Source: Albibeggiatoa sp964388965 (GTDB lineage: Bacteria > Pseudomonadota > Gammaproteobacteria > Beggiatoales > Beggiatoaceae). From it: DNA of 34,439 nucleotides. The stretch's first letter is position 1; each line of letters starts with the position of its first letter. The translations under genes and the position numbers were made by a program. The stretch spans positions 1 through 34,439 of the forward strand of contig CAYMCP010000038.1 of assembly GCA_964388965.1 (NCBI GenBank), in the 5' to 3' direction. This document shows positions 1 through 7,419 of the stretch, piece by piece. A model generated the notes under the pieces. That model did no database searches. It was not told the origin of the DNA and saw only the letters and a program-made list of their open reading frames with translations.

Positions 1-93
1 TGTCTTTGCAACACACATTATAACCTCAATAGACTTTTTCGGAGTTTTCAGTTCTATAAACGAAGCCTTTCAATTTAAAACCATTTTATAAAT

Positions 94-487
94 ACAATAC
101 CTTCGCCAAAGGTTGGAAAAAATGAGCAATTAGGGTAAAAAGTAAAGAGTCGAAATCCATCGCTTTTTATCAGCCAATTGCTCATGAACGAAATTAGCAC
201 AATTCTCCTATGTTGTAACCAATTAGATGCAACAAATTTACGCCATCTGATATTGATAAGTGAAGCACTCCTCTCGATGACAGGACGAATAACAATGTTG
301 GGAATAAGTCGTTGGACGGAAGCGGGTGGAAGTTATAGAACCATTCAAGCGGAAATATGTTCGCCATACTTTAAAATCTCTTCCTGATTTCGCTGATGAT
401 AATTTTATATCCCAAATCACTAACCAATGTGCGTGCTTAAGTAGAATCCATAGTCCCGTTATGCAAGTTTAGTGGCGAGGGTATTGT
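94..487. mobile_element. Deleted insertion sequence (about 394 bp) with terminal inverted repeats
   Basis: The left end ACAATACCTTCGCCA (94-108) is matched by the reverse complement of TGGCGAGGGTATTGT (473-487), 14 of 15 bases, enclosing a truncated transposase reading frame. This is the layout of an IS that has lost most of its interior. I could not find a convincing target-site duplication: the flanks are only A/T runs. The element cannot be autonomous, but its ends look well kept, so it could be moved by a related full-length copy elsewhere in the genome. Sequence before 94 and between 488 and about 600 shows no gene. Confidence 0.6.
184..387 (+). pseudogene. Transposase N-terminal fragment
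   Basis: The reading frame begins MNEISTILLCCNQLDATNLR and contains the stretch SMTGRITMLGISRW followed by GGSYRTIQ. From memory this matches the N-terminal region of DDE transposases common in cyanobacteria and Thiotrichales (IS4/IS701-like), where GGSYRTIQ is normally followed by RFF and a long catalytic domain. Here similarity stops near base 347 and the frame ends 40 bases later, so the DDE catalytic domain is missing. The fragment lies between the two inverted repeats of the element above. An exact IS family cannot be given without a database search. Confidence 0.6.
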
Positions 488-604
488 TTTTAATTTTTAT
501 ATTTAAAATCATGTTAGTACAGCAAACGAAGTCTGTGATAGATAATTGTTATTGTTGCATATCTGTCATTAGAAAAAAATTTGTTGTAAACTTACATCAA
601 AGTG

Positions 605-632
605 TTGACTATTTGTCACACCTTTGTAATAG
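605..632 (+). promoter_or_regulatory. Possible ompW promoter with overlapping palindrome
   Basis: TTGACT (605-610) is followed after 16 bases by TAATAG (627-632), an acceptable -35/-10 pair about 100 bases before the OmpW start. The -35 lies inside the inverted repeat TGAC-TATTT-GTCA. OmpW genes in enteric bacteria respond to oxygen and redox regulators such as FNR, but this palindrome is not a clean FNR box (TTGAT-N4-ATCAA), so the regulator is unknown. Confidence 0.3.
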
Positions 633-730
633 TACACGGTAATTTGTTTGTCATTAGCAGTAGTGAATTTTTTTGTTCCGAAATCATTTTATAAGTAAAC
701 CACAATAATTTTTCTTTAGGAGTTAAACGT

Positions 731-1435
731 ATGTTCAACAAATTAGCTAAGTTCTCTTTGCCTGTCATCGTAGCAGGCTGCTTAACCGCTATTAATATAC
801 CTGTACAAGCTTTGGATACCGGTGATTTATTAGTACGTGGTCGTATCATCAACATTAATCCCAGTGCTGACAGTGGTAATGTCACTTCAAGTGCTGTTGG
901 TGGTGAGGTGCCGGGTACTGAAGTAGACGTAGATGACGCATATTCTTTGGATATTGATTTTACTTACATGTTTACACCAAATATTGGTGCAGAATTATTA
1001 TTAGACATAAGCTCTAAACACGATGTACTTGGTAAAGGCGCAACATTAGCCCCTTTAGGCACAATCATCGAAACCCGCGTATTGCCTCCATCATTAATTT
1101 TACAATATCACTTTATGCCAGATAGCCAATTTCGCCCTTATGCAGGTCTGGGTTTAAATTACACAATGTTTTTAAGTGAAAAAGCAACATCTTCCCTAGA
1201 TAATGCTTTAGGTGGCGTAACAGATGTCGAATTAGATTCTTCCTTTGGTTGGGTCGGTCAAGTAGGTATGGATTATGATTTGGGCAACGACTTATTTTTT
1301 AATCTTGACGTGAAGTACATGGATATTAGCACGACTGCAACTTTTAATTCAGGCGCATTAGGTAACGTTTCCACAGACGTTGACATTAATCCTTGGGTAT
1401 TTGGTATCGGTGTTGGTAAACGTTTCAGCTTCTAA
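731..1435 (+). CDS. ompW: OmpW family outer membrane protein
   Basis: A 234-residue precursor of an eight-stranded outer membrane beta-barrel of the OmpW/AlkL family, small porins associated with uptake of hydrophobic compounds and stress responses. A Sec signal peptide is clear (residues 1 to about 27, ending PVQA before LDTGD). The mature part alternates polar and hydrophobic residues, has the family pattern PPSLILQYHF followed by PYAGLGLNYT near residues 120-140, and ends in an aromatic Phe (RFSF), the usual signal for outer membrane insertion. Length agrees with the family (200-230). The start is supported by AGGAG at 718-722. It stands alone, followed by a small gene 65 bp downstream. 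The transported compound cannot be told from sequence. Confidence 0.88.
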   Translation: MFNKLAKFSLPVIVAGCLTAINIPVQALDTGDLLVRGRIININPSADSGNVTSSAVGGEVPGTEVDVDDAYSLDIDFTYMFTPNIGAELLLDISSKHDVLGKGATLAPLGTIIETRVLPPSLILQYHFMPDSQFRPYAGLGLNYTMFLSEKATSSLDNALGGVTDVELDSSFGWVGQVGMDYDLGNDLFFNLDVKYMDISTTATFNSGALGNVSTDVDINPWVFGIGVGKRFSF

Positions 1436-1500
1436 GTCTATTTACAATGTGTGTTTGGGTTAAAATTTAAAATCATCTCAACACGCATTAGGAGTTTATC

Positions 1501-1716
1501 ATGGTAGAAACTAAGAAGAAAAAAGAACAACGCTATATTATCATTACCGATAATAGTAGCGTTGGTATTACGCAAGCGACGCAATTAATGGTATCGCAAA
1601 TTAACGAAAAAATTGAACAAGGTTATGTACCGTTTGGTAATCTTGCCGTCTCCGAAGATGAAAGTGGTAATCCAAATTTTTATCAGCCGATGGTTTTAAA
1701 ATCTCAACCAAAGTAG
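1501..1716 (+). CDS. DUF1737-like small protein
   Basis: A 71-residue soluble protein with a very basic start (KKKKEQR), then RYIIITDNS, a helix with VSQINEKIEQGYVPFG, and a C-terminal FYQPMVLK. The order (strand, helix ending in a turn such as EQGYVPFG, strand, FYQxM) is that of DUF1737 proteins, small alpha/beta domains of unknown role. A perfect AGGAG at 1490-1494 sits six bases before the ATG. No signal peptide or membrane segment is present. It may be co-transcribed with ompW, 65 bp upstream, since no terminator is seen between them. The family assignment is from remembered pattern only. Confidence 0.65.
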   Translation: MVETKKKKEQRYIIITDNSSVGITQATQLMVSQINEKIEQGYVPFGNLAVSEDESGNPNFYQPMVLKSQPK

Positions 1717-2139
1717 TTTAATCATATCGCCTTAGCTTGCCACTTCACATCAGCATTGTGGTAAGCTTCGGCTACTAGCAGAGCAAATTTTACACATCTG
1801 CATCAATGAGTTACATTATTTCCTATTACGCAATAGAAAAAACGTAACGACCTAGTCCAAGCACATCAATTAACTAAACAAGTCTGTTTGTCTGCTACTT
1901 TGCGAACCCTGCTCAAGTTTAATTCCATACTTTTCGCACAAATTGGCTAGATAGTTACGAGATTTTTATTTATACTGCGTAATCCTTGTAAAATATAAAA
2001 TACTTTGTTTTTCAAATAATTATAATTTTAGGCACAAGTTAATTTTCAAAAATTGTCCAAAGTATTGTAAATTAGAGGCTAAAATTAATTCAGATTTAAA
2101 TCCATCTTCCAATTTACTACCTTTCAAACAGGTGAAGAT
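1717..2139. other. Intergenic region with hairpin and a decayed coding fragment
   Basis: No intact gene. It holds a 10-bp stem (AGCTTGCCAC at 1734-1743 with GTGGTAAGCT at 1758-1767, one G-T pair, 14-base loop) about 20 bases after the preceding gene; no T-run follows, so it is not a standard terminator. On the minus strand, 1965-1870 stays open for 31 codons with a protein-like composition (YLANLCEKYGIKLEQG, ending TDLFS then stop), but with no start codon: probably the tail of a lost gene. The remainder, up to the TRAP lipoprotein, is very AT-rich and should hold its promoter. Confidence 0.45.
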
Positions 2140-3138
2140 ATGAAAAAATTGCTTCTTAGCTTTTTGCTGCTACTCGTAGGGTGTGCCCAGCAATCTGATA
2201 CCGTTGAATGGCACATGCCGACACCTTACGCTGATAGCGTATTCCATACCCAGAATATATTAGAATTTATTAGCGATATAAAAACACGTACTCAAGGTAA
2301 ATTGATTATTCATATTCACTCTAACGCATCAGTTTTCAAAAGCCCGGAAATTAAACGCGCTGTGCGGAGTAATCAAGTACCAATTGGTGAAATTTTGATT
2401 TCTCAATTAGGTAATGAAAATCCTTTATTTCAACTAGATGTGTTACCTTTACTTGCCACCAATTACACCCAAGCACAACAATTGTGGTCTGTGTCTCGTC
2501 AGGAAATTGAAAAAGCACTAGCGGAACAAGATTTAAAATTACTTTACGCTGTGCCTTGGCCGCCACAAGGTTTATATGTTAAACGTGAAATTAATGGTTT
2601 AGAAGATATTTCAGGCTTAAAAGTCCGTGCTTATAATGCAATGATGTCACAACTGGTGCAATTAATGGGTGGCATTCCGACCACTGTCGAAACACCGGAA
2701 ATAGCACAAGCGTTTAGTACCGGCGTTATCAATGCTATGATGACTTCTCCATCTACAGGTGTGAGTAGTCAGGCGTGGGATTATGTAACGCATTATTACG
2801 ATTTCCAAGCTTGGATACCTAAAAATATGGTAATCGTGAATGAAAAAGCTTTTAAACGCCTCCCCGCAGCGTTGCAAACCAGTTTATTACAAGCAGCGCA
2901 ACAAGCAGAACAGCGCGGTTGGAAAATGAGTGCAAGAGAAACGGCTGAAAAAATTCAAATTTTAATAGATAACGGTATTAAAGTAATGAAACCCAGTGAG
3001 CAGTTGAAAGCGGAGTTAGCTGAAATTCGTCAAATAATGGCTCTGGAATGGAAACAAAAAGCCGGCGAATTAGGTAAAAAAATCTTAGATACCTATAACG
3101 ATACTCAACAACAAGTTATTTCCCAATATTCGCATTAA
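2140..3138 (+). CDS. dctP: TRAP transporter substrate-binding lipoprotein, DctP family
   Basis: A 332-residue periplasmic solute receptor for a sodium-coupled TRAP transporter. After a short hydrophobic signal comes the lipobox LVGC (Cys15), so the protein is predicted to be lipidated rather than freely soluble as most DctP proteins are. The DctP signature GLKVRAYNAMM places the carboxylate-binding Arg at residue 163. Further family patterns are GGIPTTVETPEIAQAFSTG and the C-terminal helical region. Residue +2 after the lipid Cys is Ala, not Asp, which by the enterobacterial Lol rule would favour outer membrane sorting. The permease follows 95 bp downstream on the same strand. The substrate is probably an organic acid (family knowledge), identity unknown. 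Confidence 0.88.
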   Translation: MKKLLLSFLLLLVGCAQQSDTVEWHMPTPYADSVFHTQNILEFISDIKTRTQGKLIIHIHSNASVFKSPEIKRAVRSNQVPIGEILISQLGNENPLFQLDVLPLLATNYTQAQQLWSVSRQEIEKALAEQDLKLLYAVPWPPQGLYVKREINGLEDISGLKVRAYNAMMSQLVQLMGGIPTTVETPEIAQAFSTGVINAMMTSPSTGVSSQAWDYVTHYYDFQAWIPKNMVIVNEKAFKRLPAALQTSLLQAAQQAEQRGWKMSARETAEKIQILIDNGIKVMKPSEQLKAELAEIRQIMALEWKQKAGELGKKILDTYNDTQQQVISQYSH

Positions 3139-3160
3139 TGAAAAATCAAAACTTATCGTG

Positions 3161-3195
3161 CTAAAAACAATTAGGTTAAAAATTATCGTTTTTAG
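3161..3195 (+). other. AT-rich inverted repeat between dctP and dctM
   Basis: CTAAAAAC (3161-3168) pairs perfectly with GTTTTTAG (3188-3195) across a 19-base loop, in the 95-bp gap between the receptor and permease genes. It may be a weak processing or attenuation stem that sets the receptor-to-permease ratio, or simply AT-rich chance. No T-run follows. Confidence 0.25.
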
Positions 3196-3233
3196 TTAAG
3201 ATTAAATTTTAATTCCTAAAGGATTAATAGTAC

Positions 3234-4544
3234 ATGGACCCTTTATTATCCTCTTTAATACTGATTATTTTCCTCTTTGCGCTACTGCTTGCTGGCGTTT
3301 GGGTTGCTATCGCCTTGCTTGGTGTTGCCATTCTTGGTTTATCAGTCTTTACCAGCGTATCCGTTGGCTCCATCATGGCGACGACCTCGTGGGGAACAAG
3401 TGCCTCTTGGACGCTAACCGCTTTACCATTATTTATTTGGATGGGCGAGATTTTATTTCGTACCCGTTTATCACAAGATTTATTTCGGGGTTTATCACCT
3501 TGGTTGGCTTATCTACCCGGACGCTTAGTACACGTTAATATTGTTGGTTCTGCCGTATTTGCGGCTGTTTCGGGTTCTTCGGCTGCCACCGCCGCCACTA
3601 TTGGTAAAATGTCGCTACCTGAGCTACGCAGTCGTGGCTACAGTGAAAGTTTAAGTGTAGGTAGCTTAGGAGGAGCGGCAACGCTGGGTTTTCTTATTCC
3701 GCCTTCGATTATTTTTATTGTTTACGGTATTTCTGCCGAAGTTTCTATTGCGCGTTTATTTATTGCGGGCGTGATACCGGGTATATTGCTAGTCACTTTA
3801 TTTATGGGCTACATAATCGTACATGCCTTAATGTATCCCAAAGATGTACCTGAAGAAAGCAGTAAAAATTTACCATTCGCAGAAAAAATTAAATTATCAG
3901 GCAATTTAATTCCAGTCATGTTATTGATTATTGGCGTATTAGGTTCTTTATACAACGGTTTCGCAACACCGACCGAAGCGGCTGCATTAGGTGTAGTAGG
4001 TGCATTATTACTATCCTTACTATCTGGCTCATTAAATTGGCAAACTTTTGTCGATAGTTTAATGGGTGCAACTAAGACTTCCTGCATGATTGGTTTTATC
4101 CTCGTTGGCGCGGCATTTTTAACGGTAATGATGGGCTTTACCCGTATCCCTATCATGTTAGCACAATGGATTGATACTTTAAATTTAAGCTACTATGGTC
4201 TAATTTTCGTCTTAACCCTATTTTTTGTCATGTTAGGCTTTTTTTTAGATGGGATTTCCATTGTTGTTTTAACAACTTCAGTCATTTTGCCGATGGTGCA
4301 ACAAGCAAATATTGATTTATTGTGGTTTGGCGTTTATATCGTCATCGTAGTGGAAATGTCGCAAATCACACCGCCAGTCGGATTTAATTTATTTGTGCTA
4401 CAAGGTTTGACCGGACATAATATTTTTTATCTTGCCCGCGCCGCGTTACCGTTTTTCCTATTGTTGCTGACAGCCATTATTTTAATTGTAATCTACCCAG
4501 AAATTGTTACTTGGCTACCTGAACAAGCAACTATTCGTAAGTAA
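3234..4544 (+). CDS. dctM: TRAP transporter large permease subunit, DctM family
   Basis: A 436-residue integral membrane protein with about twelve hydrophobic segments, the size and layout of DctM proteins (IT superfamily). Family marks include the conserved GSSAATAATIGKMSLPE near residue 115, then GGAATLGFLIPPS (about 146-158), and the second half repeat TPTEAAALGVVGALL (about 245-260) followed by TPPVGFNLFVLQG near residue 381. Gene order dctP-dctM lacks dctQ: the gap between them is too short, and DctM here begins directly with the large-subunit N-terminus rather than being a Q-M fusion. The Q subunit must be encoded elsewhere or be dispensable. A possible AAAGGAT ribosome site lies about ten bases before the ATG. 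Confidence 0.9.
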   Translation: MDPLLSSLILIIFLFALLLAGVWVAIALLGVAILGLSVFTSVSVGSIMATTSWGTSASWTLTALPLFIWMGEILFRTRLSQDLFRGLSPWLAYLPGRLVHVNIVGSAVFAAVSGSSAATAATIGKMSLPELRSRGYSESLSVGSLGGAATLGFLIPPSIIFIVYGISAEVSIARLFIAGVIPGILLVTLFMGYIIVHALMYPKDVPEESSKNLPFAEKIKLSGNLIPVMLLIIGVLGSLYNGFATPTEAAALGVVGALLLSLLSGSLNWQTFVDSLMGATKTSCMIGFILVGAAFLTVMMGFTRIPIMLAQWIDTLNLSYYGLIFVLTLFFVMLGFFLDGISIVVLTTSVILPMVQQANIDLLWFGVYIVIVVEMSQITPPVGFNLFVLQGLTGHNIFYLARAALPFFLLLLTAIILIVIYPEIVTWLPEQATIRK

Positions 4545-4580
4545 TTGATTTATTTTGAAATTTCAAATCAACATCTTTTT
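4545..4580 (+). terminator. Possible terminator after dctM
   Basis: TTGATTT (4545-4551) directly after the stop codon can pair with AAATCAA (4565-4571); a T-run (4576-4580) follows. The stem is almost only A-T, so it is weak. A second hairpin (4601-4626, CTAC...GTAG with an inner GGAGGC/GCTTCC stem) lies just beyond and may belong to a dispersed palindrome family. Confidence 0.3.
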
Positions 4581-4715
4581 CTAAACTCTATTTGAAAGCA
4601 CTACGCGGAGGCTATGCTTCCAGTAGAAAAATAAGTTATAGGTAGCGGTTTGCAATTATAACCTTTTGATTTTAAACAACCTTAGAGCCAAAAAATGACT
4701 TAAACCTAAATACGA

Positions 4716-5777
4716 CTAACCTTCTATTGCTAATACGGTATACACCACCATTTCCAGACTTTTACCTTTAAACTTCATAGGTGGTAGAGCTTTTGTTTCT
4801 GCTTGGTGCTTAATGTACTCGTAAGTATTTGGTCCGATTAAAACTTCTTCTGGACGTGCGGCACTACAAATCCGCGAGGCAACATTAATCGTATCACCAA
4901 CAGAAGTGTATTGATAATGCCACTGTACTCCAATATTTCCCACTAATGCTTGACCGGTGTTAATTCCTACACCTAAGTACAATGGTGGACTGTCCCTGTT
5001 TTCTGCTAAATATTGCTTCATATTTTCCTGCATAATTAAGCCTGCTCTAGTAGCACGTTTAGCGTGATCAGATTGATAATTCGGCGCATTAAAAATTGCC
5101 ATAATCGCATCACCCATAAAATTCACTACGACACCACCTTGCTGCTCAACTGCACTGGCTGCAATTTCCAAACATATATGCAATAAATCAATCATTTCGT
5201 TTGGCGTATACTTCTCGCTAATGCTGGTATAATTCCGTAAATCTGCAAATAATGCGGTTACTTCACGCAAATCTCCCCCTAAATCTGCGGTGATACGCTT
5301 TTCCATTAAAGCTTTACCCACTTCACGCGGTACATAATGCTGAATGATAAACTCCATACGCTGATTAACTTCATCCAGTTTCGATTTTAACAATCTCAAT
5401 TCATTACGTTGTTGCGTTAAAGTTTGCTGCGTTTGAACCCACTCTGTTTTATCAATTAACAATACCAACAAATATTGCTCATAGGGCAACAATGCCAAAT
5501 CTACATAACGAGTATCACCATTAAGTAAAACACGGTTTAGATTATCTAGCGCGAATTCGTTTAGATTGCCCACTATGACATCATCAATGACATCTTCACA
5601 ACCATACAATTCAGGTACAAGATCAAATAAAGTCATATTCTCTTGTAACATATCGCCAAATAAGTTAGTGTCACCACCACGCTGAATGATGTTTGATGTT
5701 GTATCAACTACGGCATAAGCAGTTTTTTGGTGTTGAAAAATAAACTGTGGCAAATTCTGAAAAATACGCATGGTCAT
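4716..5777 (-). CDS. Class III adenylate/guanylate cyclase with N-terminal sensory region
   Basis: A 353-residue soluble protein. Residues about 1-115 look like a PAS-type sensory domain, 115-145 a coiled-coil linker rich in Gln, Leu and Arg, and 165-350 a class III cyclase domain. The two metal-binding aspartates are present (ALFADLRNYTS, D179; NFMGDAIMAIF, D223), as are the transition-state Asn and Arg (VGDTINVASRI, N298 and R302) and the base-contacting Asp (D295). The residue three before the second-motif Gly, normally the substrate-specifying Lys, is Asn219, so ATP versus GTP preference is uncertain. Transcribed divergently from the GH57 gene. It should make cAMP (or cGMP) in response to an unknown cytoplasmic signal. 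Confidence 0.88.
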   Translation of the reverse strand: MTMRIFQNLPQFIFQHQKTAYAVVDTTSNIIQRGGDTNLFGDMLQENMTLFDLVPELYGCEDVIDDVIVGNLNEFALDNLNRVLLNGDTRYVDLALLPYEQYLLVLLIDKTEWVQTQQTLTQQRNELRLLKSKLDEVNQRMEFIIQHYVPREVGKALMEKRITADLGGDLREVTALFADLRNYTSISEKYTPNEMIDLLHICLEIAASAVEQQGGVVVNFMGDAIMAIFNAPNYQSDHAKRATRAGLIMQENMKQYLAENRDSPPLYLGVGINTGQALVGNIGVQWHYQYTSVGDTINVASRICSAARPEEVLIGPNTYEYIKHQAETKALPPMKFKGKSLEMVVYTVLAIEG

Positions 5778-5847
5778 GATAGAACTTTGTAAAAAAACTC
5801 TATTTTATCTCATTTAGTCAAATTTCGTTTGTCATATTCTTGTGTTA

Positions 5848-5879
5848 AGCTAATGCGCACAATAGCTAATGCGCACAAT
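5848..5879. repeat. Perfect 16-bp tandem duplication upstream of the GH57 gene
   Basis: AGCTAATGCGCACAAT occurs twice without gap (5848-5863, 5864-5879), ending four bases before the GH57 ribosome-binding site. It lies in the cyclase/GH57 divergent intergenic region and would fall in the GH57 leader. It could be a recent slippage duplication or a pair of protein-binding sites. Confidence 0.7.
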
Positions 5880-5894
5880 AAAGAGGAGATAATT

Positions 5895-7355
5895 ATGTTA
5901 GCAGAGTACGTTGATGGTTTACCCAATATTTGCGGTATGGAAGCAGAATTAGATGCAGCTATCCAAGCCAATTTGGATAATCCAGTATTTTTGCCAGATA
6001 GCGCGATTGATTTTAATAATATAAAAAGCGCATTTACAATTGCTTTACACATGCACCAACCTTTAATACCCGCGGGCGGTGATGATTTAGCGACAGCCGA
6101 AATAATCAGTAATTTGAAGTACATGATGGATAATCAACACATAGGCGATAATCATAACGCAACGGTATTTCATTGGTGTTACAAGCGTATTGCTGAATTT
6201 GTTCCGCAATTATTCGACGAAGGTAAGCAACCACGAGTCATGTTAGAATATTCCGGCACATTGTTTCATGGCTTGCGTCACATGGGCTTAAATGATGTGC
6301 TTGATAGTCTAAAACAAATGACTAACCATCCACATTACCGTCAAGGCGTTGAATGGTTAGGTTGTCCTTGGGGACATGCGGTTGCGCCATCAACACCTGT
6401 ACAAGACTATCGTTTACATGTTAAGGCATGGCAACATCATTTTGCTGCTATTTTTGGCGTAGAAGCATTAACTCGTGTACGTGGTTTTTCACCGTCCGAA
6501 ATGGCGTTACCCAATCATCCAGACGTGGCGTATGAATTTGTTAAAATCCTAAAAGATTGCGGTTATCAATGGGTATTAGTACAAGAGCATACGATTGAAT
6601 TAGCTGAAACAGGGCATGGTGTGGAACAAAAACATTTACCACACTTGTTGACGTGTACCAATTCAGAAGGCAAATCTGTTTCCATCATCGCCTTAATCAA
6701 GACGCAGGGCAGCGATACCAAACTCGTCGCACAAATGCAGCCGTATTACGAAGCCGCTAGCTTGTCACGTTGGGAGTATAAAAATCATTCCGTACCGCCA
6801 TTGGTTACACAAATTGCCGACGGTGAAAATGGTGGCGTCATGATGAATGAGTTTCCAGACAAGTTCTTTGAAGCAATGCGTAATAGCTCCTACTCCGATA
6901 CGCCTGCAATGAATGGCACCGAATATTTAGAACATTTCTTTGCGAGCACGGGTTTAACGGAGAAAGATTTAACCGTTGTACAACCGATTATGCAAAAACG
7001 GATTTGGGATAGATTTAAAGTAGGCGCAGGTGCTGAAAAATTAACCAAGACTATCAATGAATTACAGAAAGAAGATCACCGTTTTCACATGGAAGGTGGT
7101 AGTTGGACGAATAATATTTCATGGGTTGAAGGTTATGAAAACGTATTAGGTCCAATGGAAAAAGCCAGCTCATTATTCCATGACAAAGTATTGTCGCAAA
7201 ACATCCCTAGCGATGATCCACGTTATCGCAATGCCTTATTGCACTTAATGATGTCACAAACGAGTTGTTATCGTTATTGGGGACAAGGTTTGTGGACTGA
7301 CTACGGTCAAGAAATTTGTCGTCGCACTAGCGATATTATCAATTACGATTTTTAA
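5895..7355 (+). CDS. Glycoside hydrolase family 57 protein
   Basis: A 486-residue cytoplasmic enzyme. GH57 hallmarks: N-terminal LHMHQPL (residues 51-57), GFSPSEMALP with the likely catalytic nucleophile Glu202, and IADGENGG around residue 310 carrying the likely acid/base Asp. GH57 members are retaining alpha-glucan enzymes (amylases, 4-alpha-glucanotransferases, branching enzymes); which activity applies here cannot be told. An upstream in-frame ATG at 5829 exists, but the ATG at 5895 is preferred because GAGGAG lies at 5883-5888, six bases before it. No signal peptide. It is a single-gene unit: divergent from the cyclase and ended by a strong hairpin. A role in glycogen or storage glucan metabolism is an inference. 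Confidence 0.85.
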   Translation: MLAEYVDGLPNICGMEAELDAAIQANLDNPVFLPDSAIDFNNIKSAFTIALHMHQPLIPAGGDDLATAEIISNLKYMMDNQHIGDNHNATVFHWCYKRIAEFVPQLFDEGKQPRVMLEYSGTLFHGLRHMGLNDVLDSLKQMTNHPHYRQGVEWLGCPWGHAVAPSTPVQDYRLHVKAWQHHFAAIFGVEALTRVRGFSPSEMALPNHPDVAYEFVKILKDCGYQWVLVQEHTIELAETGHGVEQKHLPHLLTCTNSEGKSVSIIALIKTQGSDTKLVAQMQPYYEAASLSRWEYKNHSVPPLVTQIADGENGGVMMNEFPDKFFEAMRNSSYSDTPAMNGTEYLEHFFASTGLTEKDLTVVQPIMQKRIWDRFKVGAGAEKLTKTINELQKEDHRFHMEGGSWTNNISWVEGYENVLGPMEKASSLFHDKVLSQNIPSDDPRYRNALLHLMMSQTSCYRYWGQGLWTDYGQEICRRTSDIINYDF

Positions 7356-7373
7356 TTTAATGATCTAACATAC

Positions 7374-7410
7374 TCCCCATAGCGCAAGCTAGGGGATTTA
7401 CCGCTTTTTT
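7374..7410 (+). terminator. Rho-independent terminator after the GH57 gene
   Basis: TCCCC-A-TAGC / GCAA / GCTA-GGGGA (7374-7396) forms a 9-bp stem with one bulged A and a GCAA (GNRA) tetraloop. A T6 run at 7405-7410 follows eight bases later. It sits in the short gap between two converging genes. Confidence 0.6.
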
Positions 7411-7419
7411 AGTGAAAAT

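Noticed and set aside
3809..4156. 115-codon frame antisense to dctM
   Set aside because: It is a shadow of the well-supported permease gene on the other strand, with no ribosome site or recognised family.
5829..5894. Upstream in-frame start for the GH57 gene
   Set aside because: The extension runs through the 16-bp duplication and lacks a Shine-Dalgarno; the ATG at 5895 has GAGGAG at ideal spacing.
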